Shown: positions 1 to 6,262, counted from the first letter of the stretch. The stretch is DNA of 7,372 nucleotides from Wolbachia endosymbiont of Cylisticus convexus (GCF_003344345.1 NZ_QPIP01000076.1:1-7372); one strand, 5' to 3'. Notes: generated from the sequence alone by a model not told the origin. Translations and numbers: made by a program.

Positions 1-192
1 TACAAAGGTGTTAATGTTAAAACTATAAAACGCTTTATAGCAGGCAAAGGCAATGCAAGTAAGAGTGAAGTTATTGAAGCGATACGTGAAAAAAGTTTTT
101 CACCTAGAGATGATAATGAGGCCGATGCTTTAGCTTTGATGTTCTACGTTATGAATTTTAGTAAAGATTTTAATGTATTAAAAACTCCATAA
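1..192 (+). CDS. RuvC-like Holliday junction resolvase, C-terminal fragment (5' end outside window)
   Basis: Frame 1 is open from the first base to a TAA at 190-192 and gives 63 residues. The fragment contains a Lys-Gly-rich stretch (KGNASK, residues 16-21) followed by DDNEADALAL (37-46). This is the C-terminal signature of RuvC/phage RuvC-like crossover-junction endonucleases, where acidic residues of the DDNEADA helix complete the metal site. Such enzymes resolve branched DNA before packaging, which fits a position just upstream of packaging genes. The catalytic N-terminus lies outside the window, so intactness cannot be judged. The last 15 or so residues (FSKDFNVLKTP) are an unremarkable tail. 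The family is clear from the motif; the exact subfamily (WO-type RuvC-like versus a YqgF relative) is inference. Confidence 0.8.
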   Translation, partial: YKGVNVKTIKRFIAGKGNASKSEVIEAIREKSFSPRDDNEADALALMFYVMNFSKDFNVLKTP

Positions 193-195
193 AAA

Positions 196-246
196 GTGGG
201 TCCTTTCAGCTAGGCTAGCGGGTTTGGTGGGTATGACCCCAGGCCT
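196..246. other. GC-rich, palindrome-containing spacer segment
   Basis: Of the 51 bases here 31 are G or C (61%), in sharp contrast to the AT-rich genes on both sides and the very AT-rich 262-301. It holds a perfect odd palindrome, GCTAG-G-CTAGC, at 209-219. An outer complementary pair, GGGTC (198-202) and GACCC (235-239), would enclose it, and an alternative small hairpin is GGGT-ATG-ACCC at 229-239. No T-run follows, so it is not a typical intrinsic terminator. It carries no convincing reading frame. Function unknown; it could be a structured RNA leader, a protein-binding site or a relic of a different sequence. Confidence 0.4.
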
Positions 247-301
247 TCTTTAGCGTCAGAGATATTTTAATTATTAACTTTTTAATTAGTATAGCAATTA
301 T

Positions 302-1513
302 ATGAATTTAGCAATCCACTACTATCCTATTCGAAATCTAGTTGAATATGAGCGTAATCCTCGTAAAAATGATGACGTAGTAAATAGAATGTGTGCTTCA
401 ATCAGGGAATTTGGCTTTCGTATACCAATAGTTGCAAAAAGCGATGGAACTGTGGTTGATGGTCATTTAAGACTTAAAGCAGCAAGAAAACTTGGTATGG
501 AAAGTATTCCAGTGGTCTTAAGTGATAATCTAAATGAACCACAAACCAAAGCTTTTCGATTACTGGCAAATCAATCAGCTAATTGGGCAAAGTGGGATGA
601 TGAGCTTTTGAAAGTAGAAATTCAAGAGTTAGAAGATTTACAGTTTGATCTTAAAATGACTGGATTTGAATTAGAAAAAGTTCAACATTTCCTTGATGAT
701 TTAGATAGTGAAAAAGAAGATTTTTCTGACTTGGTTGGTGATGAAAAAAGGGTAGAAATAACAAAACCAGGGTATTTATGGATTTTAGGTGATCATCGAA
801 TCTATTGTGGTGATAGCTCTGTAGTTGAATCATATAAAGCGCTGTTAGATGATAAAATGGCAGACATTACTGTTTGTGATCCTCCATATAACGTTGATTA
901 TGGTAATAGCCAAGACAAAAAGGTATTAAATGATAATCAAGGTGAAAAGTATGAGCTTTTTCTCTATGGCATCTGTTCCCATATTTTAGCATATACGAAA
1001 GGTGCAATTTACATCTGCATATCATCATCAGAGTTTTCAACGTTGCAAAAAGTATTTGAGGAGGCAGGAGGAAAATGGTCAACATTTATCATTTGGGCAA
1101 AGAATCATTTTACGCTAGGCAGATCTGATTATCAAAGACAATACGAAGCAATGCTCTATGGATGGAAAAGCGGCAATAAACGTGAGTGGCATGGAGGTAG
1201 AAATCAAAGTGACCTGTGGTTTTATGATAAGCCAACACATAATACACTACATCCAACGATGAAGCCAGTAGAGCTAATGGAGAGAGCAATAGTAAACAGC
1301 AGCAGATCAGGAGACATAGTTCTTGATCCATTTAGCGGCTCTGGAAGTACACTGATTGCATGTGAGAGAACAGGAAGAATTTGTAGGACAATAGAGTTAG
1401 ATTCAAAATTTGTAGATGTAACCATAAAACGTTGGCAAATATATACCGGAAGAGATGCCCTTTTAGCCAGTACTGGTAAAACTTTTGCAGAAATTCAAGA
1501 AGAAAATTCGTAG
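302..1513 (+). CDS. ParB-domain DNA methyltransferase (probable adenine-N6 or cytosine-N4), phage-borne
   Basis: The 403-residue protein joins two domains. Residues 5-90 form a ParB/Srx-like fold: the start YYPIRNLVEYERNPRK, then VVDGHLRLKAARKLG (51-65), the equivalent of the ParB GHRR box. Residues 150-385 are an S-adenosylmethionine-dependent methylase: motif IV is DPPY at 193-196, and motif I is DPFSGSGS at 342-349 followed by a TLIACERTGR helix. Motif IV preceding motif I is the beta-class order. DPPY is typical of amino-methyltransferases acting on adenine N6 or cytosine N4; the base cannot be settled by eye. WO prophages are known to carry adenine methyltransferases. The frame looks intact. 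No Shine-Dalgarno precedes ATG 302; the upstream 30 bases are AT-rich, with TATAGC at 290-295 a weak possible -10. The likely role is marking phage or host DNA; no restriction partner is visible. Confidence 0.9.
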   Translation: MNLAIHYYPIRNLVEYERNPRKNDDVVNRMCASIREFGFRIPIVAKSDGTVVDGHLRLKAARKLGMESIPVVLSDNLNEPQTKAFRLLANQSANWAKWDDELLKVEIQELEDLQFDLKMTGFELEKVQHFLDDLDSEKEDFSDLVGDEKRVEITKPGYLWILGDHRIYCGDSSVVESYKALLDDKMADITVCDPPYNVDYGNSQDKKVLNDNQGEKYELFLYGICSHILAYTKGAIYICISSSEFSTLQKVFEEAGGKWSTFIIWAKNHFTLGRSDYQRQYEAMLYGWKSGNKREWHGGRNQSDLWFYDKPTHNTLHPTMKPVELMERAIVNSSRSGDIVLDPFSGSGSTLIACERTGRICRTIELDSKFVDVTIKRWQIYTGRDALLASTGKTFAEIQEENS

Positions 1514-1515
1514 AA

Positions 1516-1521
1516 AAGAGG
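1516..1521 (+). promoter_or_regulatory. Ribosome binding site that decides the small-terminase start
   Basis: AAGAGG lies eight bases before GTG 1530. The alternative in-frame ATG at 1485 has no comparable site, lies inside the methyltransferase gene, and would add 15 very basic residues read out of frame from that gene's end. This favours the GTG start. Confidence 0.55.
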
Positions 1522-1529
1522 CAAAAAGA

Positions 1530-2006
1530 GTGGAAAAAATCACACAAACAGAATGGGCAAGAGAGATAGGAGTATCAAAGCAATATGTCTGTTATTTAGT
1601 AAAAAAAGGAATAGTTGAGTTGGAGGATGGACTCATTGACCGAGAACAAGCAAACAGGGCTATAGAAACAATCAGAGATCCAAGTCAACCACTGAGAAGA
1701 AAAAACTATTCAGAAAGCGGAGAAAAACTTTCCACGATGTTGCTTAAAACGCGAATAAAAAATGAAATGGAGCGAGGTAAACTTCTTGAGGCGAAAGCTA
1801 AGGCTGAGATAGGAGAACTTGTAGCAGTAGAAGAAGTAAAGCGCGATGCGTTTAATGTAGCAAGAGTTGTCCGTAATAATTTGCTTAATATTCCAAATAG
1901 AGTTTCAGCACTACTTGCATCACTGAGTGACACTGAAAAGATTCATATGGCGCTAACCGAAGAGATTACAAACTCATTACAAGAATTATCTAATATTAAG
2001 TTTTAA
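1530..2006 (+). CDS. Probable terminase small subunit (Nu1-like DNA packaging protein)
   Basis: From GTG 1530 this is a 158-residue protein; from ATG 1485 it would be 173 residues. The N-terminus holds a helix-turn-helix (TEWAREIGVSKQYVCYLVKKG) resembling the winged HTH of lambda Nu1-type small terminases. It is followed by a basic linker and a long helical, probably coiled-coil region (TRIKNEMERGKLLEAKAKAEIGELV). The C-terminal block (RVVRNNLLNIPNRVSALLASL) is a pattern seen in phage 'DNA packaging Nu1' proteins. Small terminases bind the packaging site and regulate the large subunit. Its place upstream of a GpA-type large terminase supports the role, although an ankyrin gene separates them. 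The frame is intact. It begins 16 bases after the methyltransferase stop and ends three bases before the ankyrin start, in the same frame. Assignment rests on domain pattern and position. Confidence 0.75.
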   Translation: MEKITQTEWAREIGVSKQYVCYLVKKGIVELEDGLIDREQANRAIETIRDPSQPLRRKNYSESGEKLSTMLLKTRIKNEMERGKLLEAKAKAEIGELVAVEEVKRDAFNVARVVRNNLLNIPNRVSALLASLSDTEKIHMALTEEITNSLQELSNIKF

Positions 2007-2009
2007 ATA

Positions 2010-3452
2010 ATGTCTGCTAACTTAAGTTTAGAATTAATAAAGTGTCTTATTAATCAACCAGGAGTGGATGTAAATGTTAGAGGATTAAATGGGAAAACCC
2101 CACTACATTATGCAGTAGAAATTAACGAGCTTAGTATGGTTGCGCTCTTACTAAATAGGAAAAATATTAATCCACTGATCACTGATGATAATGGTAAAAG
2201 TGCGCTGGATTGTGCAAGAGAAGAGATATTACAAGCACTAATCAATCACAAATATGGATTGGAGAAAGATAGCTTACTTCACTTAGCTGCGATGTTGAAT
2301 GAAGCAAATGCTGTAAGGTTTTTACTCGACAAAGGGACTAATGTTAATGAGCAGAATGCTTTACTACATACACCGTTACACTTAGCGGCAGGAGCTGGGC
2401 ATGAAGGGATAGTAGAAATTTTAATTAGAGAAGGAAATGCGGATAAAGATGTTCTTGACGTGAGAAATCATGCAGCAATGCATTATGCAGTAAACAACAA
2501 GAAGCTAGAAGTAGTAAAATTACTTTCAAATCTTGGTGCAAATGTTAACATAGCTGGTAGCGGCAGAAATGCAATGAAATTATCTCCTTTGCACGTAGCT
2601 ATAAGTGGCAGTAATTACGACGAAAGAGACTTATGTTTAGATATTGTAAGATGCTTAATAAATGTTCCTAATGCTGGGGTTAACTTACAAGATTATGAAA
2701 ATAAAACGCCACTACATTATGCTGAAAGGCTGAAAACAATAGAAGTTTTACTAACGCGAGAAGATATAGATCCTTTAATTAAGGATGATAATGGCAAGAC
2801 ACCATTTTGTTATGCAAAAGAAGCAAATAGATTAGATATAGTAAAGATTTTAGCAAGTAATAGATACGGAGCTGATAAAAACAGTTTGCTTCATTTAGCT
2901 GCCAGAAAAGGATATGAAGACCTAATAGACGGTATTCTTGGTGAAGGAGTTGAAATAGATGCTGTAGATGAGAGTGGAAAAACGGGAATTTATGTTGCTG
3001 CAAAGCATGGTCACTTTAACGTAGTAAAGTTGTTGCTAAAGAGAGGAGCAGATGCCACGGATGTTTTTCAGTATGCAATAATAACGAACAACGCAAAATT
3101 AATAAAATTACTGAGCAAAGAGAAGGAAATAGTGTTATTTGGAAGACAGAAGAACTTTCCAACATTTCATTTATTGAGCAATAAATATTTTGAAGAAAGG
3201 AAAATAGCAGACAAAAAAATAAAGAAATATATCAATATCGTCTGTGTTTCTATAACAGTATGTGCAATAGTGATAGTGGGAATTTACCCTAATATTATAG
3301 CTGTGGTAATGGTGGGAATAGTTGCGCTTATAGCTGCAATAGCAATGAGTAATTTAATTCAGAAGTATATAGAAGAAGCGCTTGAAAAGAAAATGTTTAT
3401 TGAACTCGAAAGTGAGAAAACAAGTAGTCCTAATTTAAGTGATGTTATCTAA
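2010..3452 (+). CDS. Ankyrin-repeat protein with two C-terminal transmembrane segments
   Basis: 480 residues. About ten ankyrin repeats span residues 28-370, recognisable from the TPLHYA/SLLHLAA/TPLHLAA boxes at about 30, 88, 121, 193, 233 and 292 and degenerate copies near 63, 155, 264 and 325. The segment about 9-93 recurs at about 212-297. After a charged stretch (391-407), two strongly hydrophobic segments at about 408-427 and 428-448 form a helical hairpin, then a charged tail of some 30 residues. This predicts a membrane-anchored protein displaying an ankyrin scaffold for protein binding. Ankyrin genes are characteristic WO cargo, and some are suspected of acting on the insect host. The partner here is unknown. 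ATG 2010 follows the small-terminase stop by one codon in the same frame and has no evident Shine-Dalgarno, so translation may be coupled. The frame is intact. No signal peptide is visible. Confidence 0.88.
   Translation: MSANLSLELIKCLINQPGVDVNVRGLNGKTPLHYAVEINELSMVALLLNRKNINPLITDDNGKSALDCAREEILQALINHKYGLEKDSLLHLAAMLNEANAVRFLLDKGTNVNEQNALLHTPLHLAAGAGHEGIVEILIREGNADKDVLDVRNHAAMHYAVNNKKLEVVKLLSNLGANVNIAGSGRNAMKLSPLHVAISGSNYDERDLCLDIVRCLINVPNAGVNLQDYENKTPLHYAERLKTIEVLLTREDIDPLIKDDNGKTPFCYAKEANRLDIVKILASNRYGADKNSLLHLAARKGYEDLIDGILGEGVEIDAVDESGKTGIYVAAKHGHFNVVKLLLKRGADATDVFQYAIITNNAKLIKLLSKEKEIVLFGRQKNFPTFHLLSNKYFEERKIADKKIKKYINIVCVSITVCAIVIVGIYPNIIAVVMVGIVALIAAIAMSNLIQKYIEEALEKKMFIELESEKTSSPNLSDVI
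2034..2288 (+). repeat. Ankyrin module, copy A (residues 9-93)
   Basis: Encodes a block starting LIKCLIN, continuing through GKTPLHYA and NPLITDDNGK and ending KDSLLHLAA. The same order of motifs recurs in copy B about 609 bases downstream, which is much closer similarity than generic ankyrin consensus would produce. Confidence 0.7.
2643..2900 (+). repeat. Ankyrin module, copy B (residues 212-297)
   Basis: Encodes IVRCLIN, NKTPLHYA, DPLIKDDNGK and KNSLLHLAA in the same order and nearly the same spacing as copy A. Relative to A it lacks about three residues after HYA and has about four extra near 272-276. It looks like an internal duplication of two to three ankyrin repeats followed by divergence. 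Confidence 0.7.
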
Positions 3453-3473
3453 TGATGGTGAAGAGCTAGCAAT

Positions 3474-5290
3474 ATGATATATGCCACATCTTTTTCTGAA
3501 GGTTTAAAACCAGATCCGCAACTTAAAGTATCAGAGTGGGCAAATGAGTATCGAGTTTTAGCAGCAACTGCAGCATCAGAGCCAGGTAAATGGAGAACAG
3601 AGAGAACTCCTTATTTAAAAGAAATCATGGATTCACTTTCTCCTTCTTCACCGGCTGAAAAAATAGTATTCATGAAAGGAGCGCAGATTGGAGGAACAGA
3701 AGCTGGTAACAATTGGATAGGCTATATCATAGATCAAACACCAGGTCCAATGCTAGTAGTACAGCCGACAGTTGAAATGGGAAAGCGTTGGTCAAAGGGA
3801 AGATTTGCACCATTAATAGAGAGTACTCCATGTTTAAAAAGTAAAGTAAAAGACCCAAGGTCAAGAGATTCAGGCAATACTGTACAAAGTAAGGAGTTTC
3901 CAGGTGGAATAGTTGTGATTACTGGAGCAAACAGCAGTGTAGGTCTCAGGTCTATGCCAGTAAAATATCTCTTTCTTGATGAAATAGATGCCTATCCAGG
4001 AGATTCAGGTGGTGAAGGAGATCCAGTGCTGCTCAGTATTGCTCGAACTAATACATTTGCACGGCGAAAGATTTTTTTTAGTATCAACACCATGGAATAA
4101 GCAGAATTGAGAAAGAATTTGAAGCAACAGATAAGAGATACTTTTTTGTACCATGTCCACATTGTAATTACTATCAAGTTCTAAAATGGTCACAAATAAA
4201 ATGGGAAAACAACGACTCAAGAACAGCACATTATGTCTGCACTGAATGTAGCGGCAAAATAGAAAATCATCAAAAGACAGAGATGCTTGAACGTGGAGAA
4301 TGGAGACCTACTAATAGAGTAAAAGGCGAGAAAAAAGGATTTCATTTATCAAGTCTTTATAGTCCAGTTGGCTGGTATAGTTGGCAACAAGCAGTAGAAG
4401 ATTTTCTCCATGCAAAAGAAAGTGAACAATTACTGAAGGTTTGGATAAATACTACGCTTGGAGAAACCTGGGTAGACAAAGGAGAAGTACCAGATTGGAA
4501 GCAATTATTTAACAGGAGAGAATTTTTTCCCGTAGGCACAGTACCTAAGAGAGAAGTGGTACTTACTGCAGGTGTTGATGTTCAAAAAGATCGGTTAGAA
4601 GTAGAAGTTGTAGCATGGGGAAAAAGCCGTGAAAGTTGGTCAATAGACTACCGAGTATTTGAAGGAGACACAGGAAGTGGAGAAGTATGGAAAAAGCTTT
4701 CAGAGCTGTTAAATCATCATTTTATCGGTGAAAATGGGCTTGAATATATGATAAGTATGATGGCAGTTGATGCAGGATATGCAACACAGGAAGTTTACAA
4801 CTGGGTAAGAGGTCATCAAGGGTCGGGAAGAGTAATGGCAGTAAAAGGTGTAAATAAAGCATTAGTACCACTTAGCAGCCCAAGTAGAGTAGATATAACA
4901 GTTGGTGGTCAAAAGCTAAAAAGAGGAATAAAGCTATGGCCAGTAGGAGTATCGATATTAAAGTCAGAGCTTTTTCAATTACTTAATATTTTTAAAGAAG
5001 AAGAGAAAGTGCCAGCAGGATATTGTCATTTTCCGGAGTATGCACCTGAATATTTTAAGCAGCTAACGGCAGAGCAATTAGTCAGCAAGGTAGTAAAAGG
5101 ATACACCAAACAAGAGTGGCAAAAGGTAAGAGAAAGAAATGAAGTATTAGATTGCCGAATTTATGCGAGAGCAGCATCAATAGCACTGGGAATAGACAGA
5201 TGGCCAGAGAGTAAATGGAATAGTTTAAGTGAAAAACCGGAAAGTAAAAAATCAAAGAAAATAGTCAAAAGCAAATGGATCAGCAAGTAA
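3474..5290 (+). pseudogene. Terminase large subunit, GpA family, disrupted by frameshift near 4079-4097
   Basis: ATG 3474 has GAAGAG eight bases upstream. The first frame gives 208 residues: a Walker A-like MKGAQIGGTE (67-76), and Walker B YLFLDEID (165-172), the ATPase that drives DNA into the head. It ends at TAA 4098-4100. The gene continues in another frame from about 4097 (ISRIEKEF) to 5290. That part has a CxxC...CxxC zinc ribbon (codons 4154-4249), then a nuclease-like domain with GVDVQKDRLEVE (Asp codon 4577), MAVDAGY (Asp codon 4769) and LDCRIYA (Asp codon 5150), as in GpA terminases. Rejoined, it would be about 605 residues, normal for the family. Between the halves, the third frame reads VSTP, the family's conserved STP element, so more than one small indel is likely. 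From ATG 4283 a 335-residue C-terminal piece could be made, but it lacks the ATPase. Probably nonfunctional unless the shift is a sequencing error. Confidence 0.88.
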
Positions 5291-5293
5291 TAA

Positions 5294-5527
5294 ATGTATA
5301 ACGAAGATTATTTAATTCAAGTCGAAGAAGCGATAAAGAAACTACAAAATGGAGAGAGAGTAGTATCAATTGCATATGGTGACCATGTTGTGAGATATGC
5401 TGAAGTCCAGATAAATGACTTGCTGAATCTACGGCAACGTATTAAGGCTGAGCTGAAAGTTGCAGGTGTGAGACCGAAGAGAAGAATTGTGATTGCGACA
5501 AGTAAGGGGATTGACAAAATTGTGTAA
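5294..5527 (+). CDS. gpW-like head-to-tail joining (head completion) protein
   Basis: 77 residues, the usual size for gpW (about 70). The pattern matches the family: an N-terminal helix (LIQVEEAIKKLQNGER), a beta hairpin around VVSIAYGDHVVRYAEVQ, then a second helix (INDLLNLRQRIKAELKVAG) and a basic tail (RPKRRIV). gpW of lambda closes the filled head below the portal and gives the site for the next connector protein. Here it lies between the large terminase and the portal, as in lambda. It starts three bases after the terminase stop without a clear Shine-Dalgarno, suggesting translational coupling. Its last codons contain the -35 box of the next promoter. The frame is intact even though the genes on both sides are broken. 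Confidence 0.75.
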   Translation: MYNEDYLIQVEEAIKKLQNGERVVSIAYGDHVVRYAEVQINDLLNLRQRIKAELKVAGVRPKRRIVIATSKGIDKIV

Positions 5528-5539
5528 AAATGTTATAGT
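5511..5539 (+). promoter_or_regulatory. Near-consensus sigma-70 promoter driving the toxin-antitoxin pair
   Basis: TTGACA (5511-5516, perfect -35), a 17-base spacer, then TATAGT (5534-5539) preceded by TG at 5531-5532, i.e. an extended -10. Transcription would begin near 5546, about 20 bases before the antitoxin ATG at 5567. The -35 lies within the last codons of the gpW-like gene. It is the best promoter I can see in the window and would give the pair expression independent of the phage late genes. Confidence 0.7.
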
Positions 5540-5541
5540 TT

Positions 5542-5566
5542 AAAATTGGTATTTTCTAGTTAAAAT
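5542..5566 (+). promoter_or_regulatory. Candidate operator: three alternating AAAAT/ATTTT arms
   Basis: AAAAT (5542-5546), ATTTT (5551-5555) and AAAAT (5562-5566) form two overlapping inverted repeats between the -10 box and the antitoxin ATG. Ribbon-helix-helix antitoxins commonly repress their own promoter by binding short inverted repeats at this location, so this is a plausible autoregulatory site. In AT-rich DNA such arms also arise by chance. Confidence 0.35.
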
Positions 5567-5854
5567 ATGGATCAAAGTCAAGAAAGGCTTAATGTTAATG
5601 TAAATTTTGAGGGGGAATTTGCTCACTACCTTATAGAAATGGCAAAAGTTCAAAATAGAACTATAGAAGAAGTTGTAAAGGACCTAGTGGAAGAAGAAAT
5701 TGAAGCAAGTAAATTATCTGAAGAAGATGATGAAATAGATGAAGTAGATATAAAGTTGGCTAAGCTTTCTCTTGAGCGTGATGCTAGAGGTGATGAAGAA
5801 ATTAGAAGTGAGGATGTAGATTGGAATAGAATATTATCTGCAAAAACACTCTAA
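5567..5854 (+). CDS. Antitoxin of a RelB/RelE-type toxin-antitoxin pair (ribbon-helix-helix-like)
   Basis: 95 residues, very acidic. The N-terminus (LNVNVNFEGEFAHYLIEMA, then QNRTIEEVVKDLVEEEIE) has the strand-helix-helix pattern of ribbon-helix-helix DNA-binding antitoxins. The C-terminal half (EEDDEIDEVDIKLAKLSLERDARG...) is acidic and likely disordered, the usual form of the toxin-wrapping segment. Its role would be to neutralise the RelE-like toxin encoded next and to repress the shared promoter at 5511-5539. The stop at 5852-5854 overlaps the start of a strong ribosome binding site for the toxin and is in the same reading frame as the toxin. No Shine-Dalgarno precedes ATG 5567. Fold assigned by pattern; the pairing with RelE makes it convincing. 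Confidence 0.75.
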   Translation: MDQSQERLNVNVNFEGEFAHYLIEMAKVQNRTIEEVVKDLVEEEIEASKLSEEDDEIDEVDIKLAKLSLERDARGDEEIRSEDVDWNRILSAKTL

Positions 5855-5862
5855 AGGTGGAG
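5855..5862 (+). promoter_or_regulatory. Strong Shine-Dalgarno (AGGTGGAG) for the toxin, facing no ATG/GTG/TTG
   Basis: AGGTGGAG directly follows the antitoxin stop. The only start-like codon at suitable spacing in the toxin frame is CTG 5870, seven bases after the GGAG. The next GTG (5948) is 85 bases away, so this site supports a start near 5867-5870. Confidence 0.6.
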
Positions 5863-5869
5863 ATACAAG

Positions 5870-6145
5870 CTGGGATACGATATTATCTATTCAAAAAGAG
5901 TTCTTGAGGAGGACTTTCTTGCATTACCACCAACGATAAGATCTAGAGTGAGAAGAGCTGTAGATAGTCGTCTTGCAACCAACCCTAAAGCAATAGGTAA
6001 AGCATTATCGCATGAATTCAAAGGGTATTTTAGGATACGAGTAAGTGATTATCGTGTAATTTATAGGATAAACTACTCAAAACACACAGTAACTATTACT
6101 GCAATGGGACATCGGAAGGACATTTATGAACGCAGCCCAGAATAA
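5870..6145 (+). CDS. RelE/ParE-superfamily toxin (mRNA interferase-like), non-canonical or lost start
   Basis: From CTG 5870 this gives 91 residues, the normal RelE length. It begins LGYDIIYSKRVLEEDFLALP, the expected first strand and helix, continues through SRVRRAVDSRL, and then gives HEFKGYFRIRVSDYRVIYRI and ITAMGHRKDIYER, the hallmark C-terminus of RelE toxins including the final His-Arg...Tyr. RelE toxins cleave mRNA on the ribosome; ParE relatives instead poison gyrase, and the GYFRIRVxDYRVIY pattern favours RelE. The first GTG, at 5948, would remove the first 26 residues, including the first strand and helix. The frame is open back to the antitoxin stop with no ATG, GTG or TTG before 5948. 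Either CTG is used, or an ancestral start was mutated (for example AAG 5867 from ATG) and the toxin is silenced. The fold is confident; the start is inference. Confidence 0.75.
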   Translation: MGYDIIYSKRVLEEDFLALPPTIRSRVRRAVDSRLATNPKAIGKALSHEFKGYFRIRVSDYRVIYRINYSKHTVTITAMGHRKDIYERSPE

Positions 6146-6155
6146 GCGTTGGTAT

Positions 6156-6180
6156 TTGTGCAAGAGCTTCATGCATAATT
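6156..6180. repeat. Direct repeat copy 1: TTGTGCAA-N9-GCATAATT
   Basis: The 25-base unit has conserved 8-base ends (6156-6163 and 6173-6180) around nine variable bases. An identical layout occurs at 6238-6262, 82 bases downstream. Both lie in the 128-base spacer between the toxin gene and the portal gene. Confidence 0.6.
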
Positions 6181-6237
6181 TATAAAGTGTTAACAGCCAG
6201 ACTCTCTAGCAGCTTGCTGTAATTTTTTAATGTCAAA

Positions 6238-6262
6238 TTGTGCAACAAACTGCTGCATAATT
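6238..6262. repeat. Direct repeat copy 2: TTGTGCAA-N9-GCATAATT
   Basis: Same ends and same nine-base centre length as copy 1. It ends 11 bases before the portal ATG and abuts the portal ribosome binding site (AGAGG, 6265-6269). On the minus strand each copy contains an ATG followed by GCACAA in the same register. Confidence 0.6.

Noticed and set aside
1485..1529. ATG 1485 as the start of the small terminase
   Set aside because: The extra 15 residues come from within the methyltransferase gene, are unusually basic and lack a ribosome binding site; GTG 1530 has AAGAGG at good spacing. Not fully excluded.
651..1547. Several open minus-strand frames of 60-73 codons opposite the methyltransferase gene
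   Set aside because: They lie wholly within a strongly supported plus-strand gene and show no recognisable domain. They are shadows of that gene.
4071..4102. Programmed ribosomal frameshift in the terminase at the T8 run
   Set aside because: A single +1 or -1 slip at the T-run does not join the halves, because a second shift is needed a few codons later and conserved residues are missing. Mutation or error is a better explanation.
4005..4229. Minus-strand open frames across the terminase break, as if a new gene had been inserted
   Set aside because: The plus strand across the same bases reads recognisable terminase sequence (zinc ribbon, ISRIEKEF), so no insertion is present; these frames are incidental.
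6156..6186. Promoter before the portal (TTGTGC with TTTATA or TATAAA)
   Set aside because: The -35 match is weak and the boxes fall inside an AT-rich repeat; the spacing is 17 only for the poorer -10 choice. Not strong enough to annotate.
6205..6230. Possible intrinsic terminator (CAGC-TT-GCTG followed by a T-run) after the toxin gene
   Set aside because: The stem is only four base pairs with a two-base loop, too small to form a stable hairpin.
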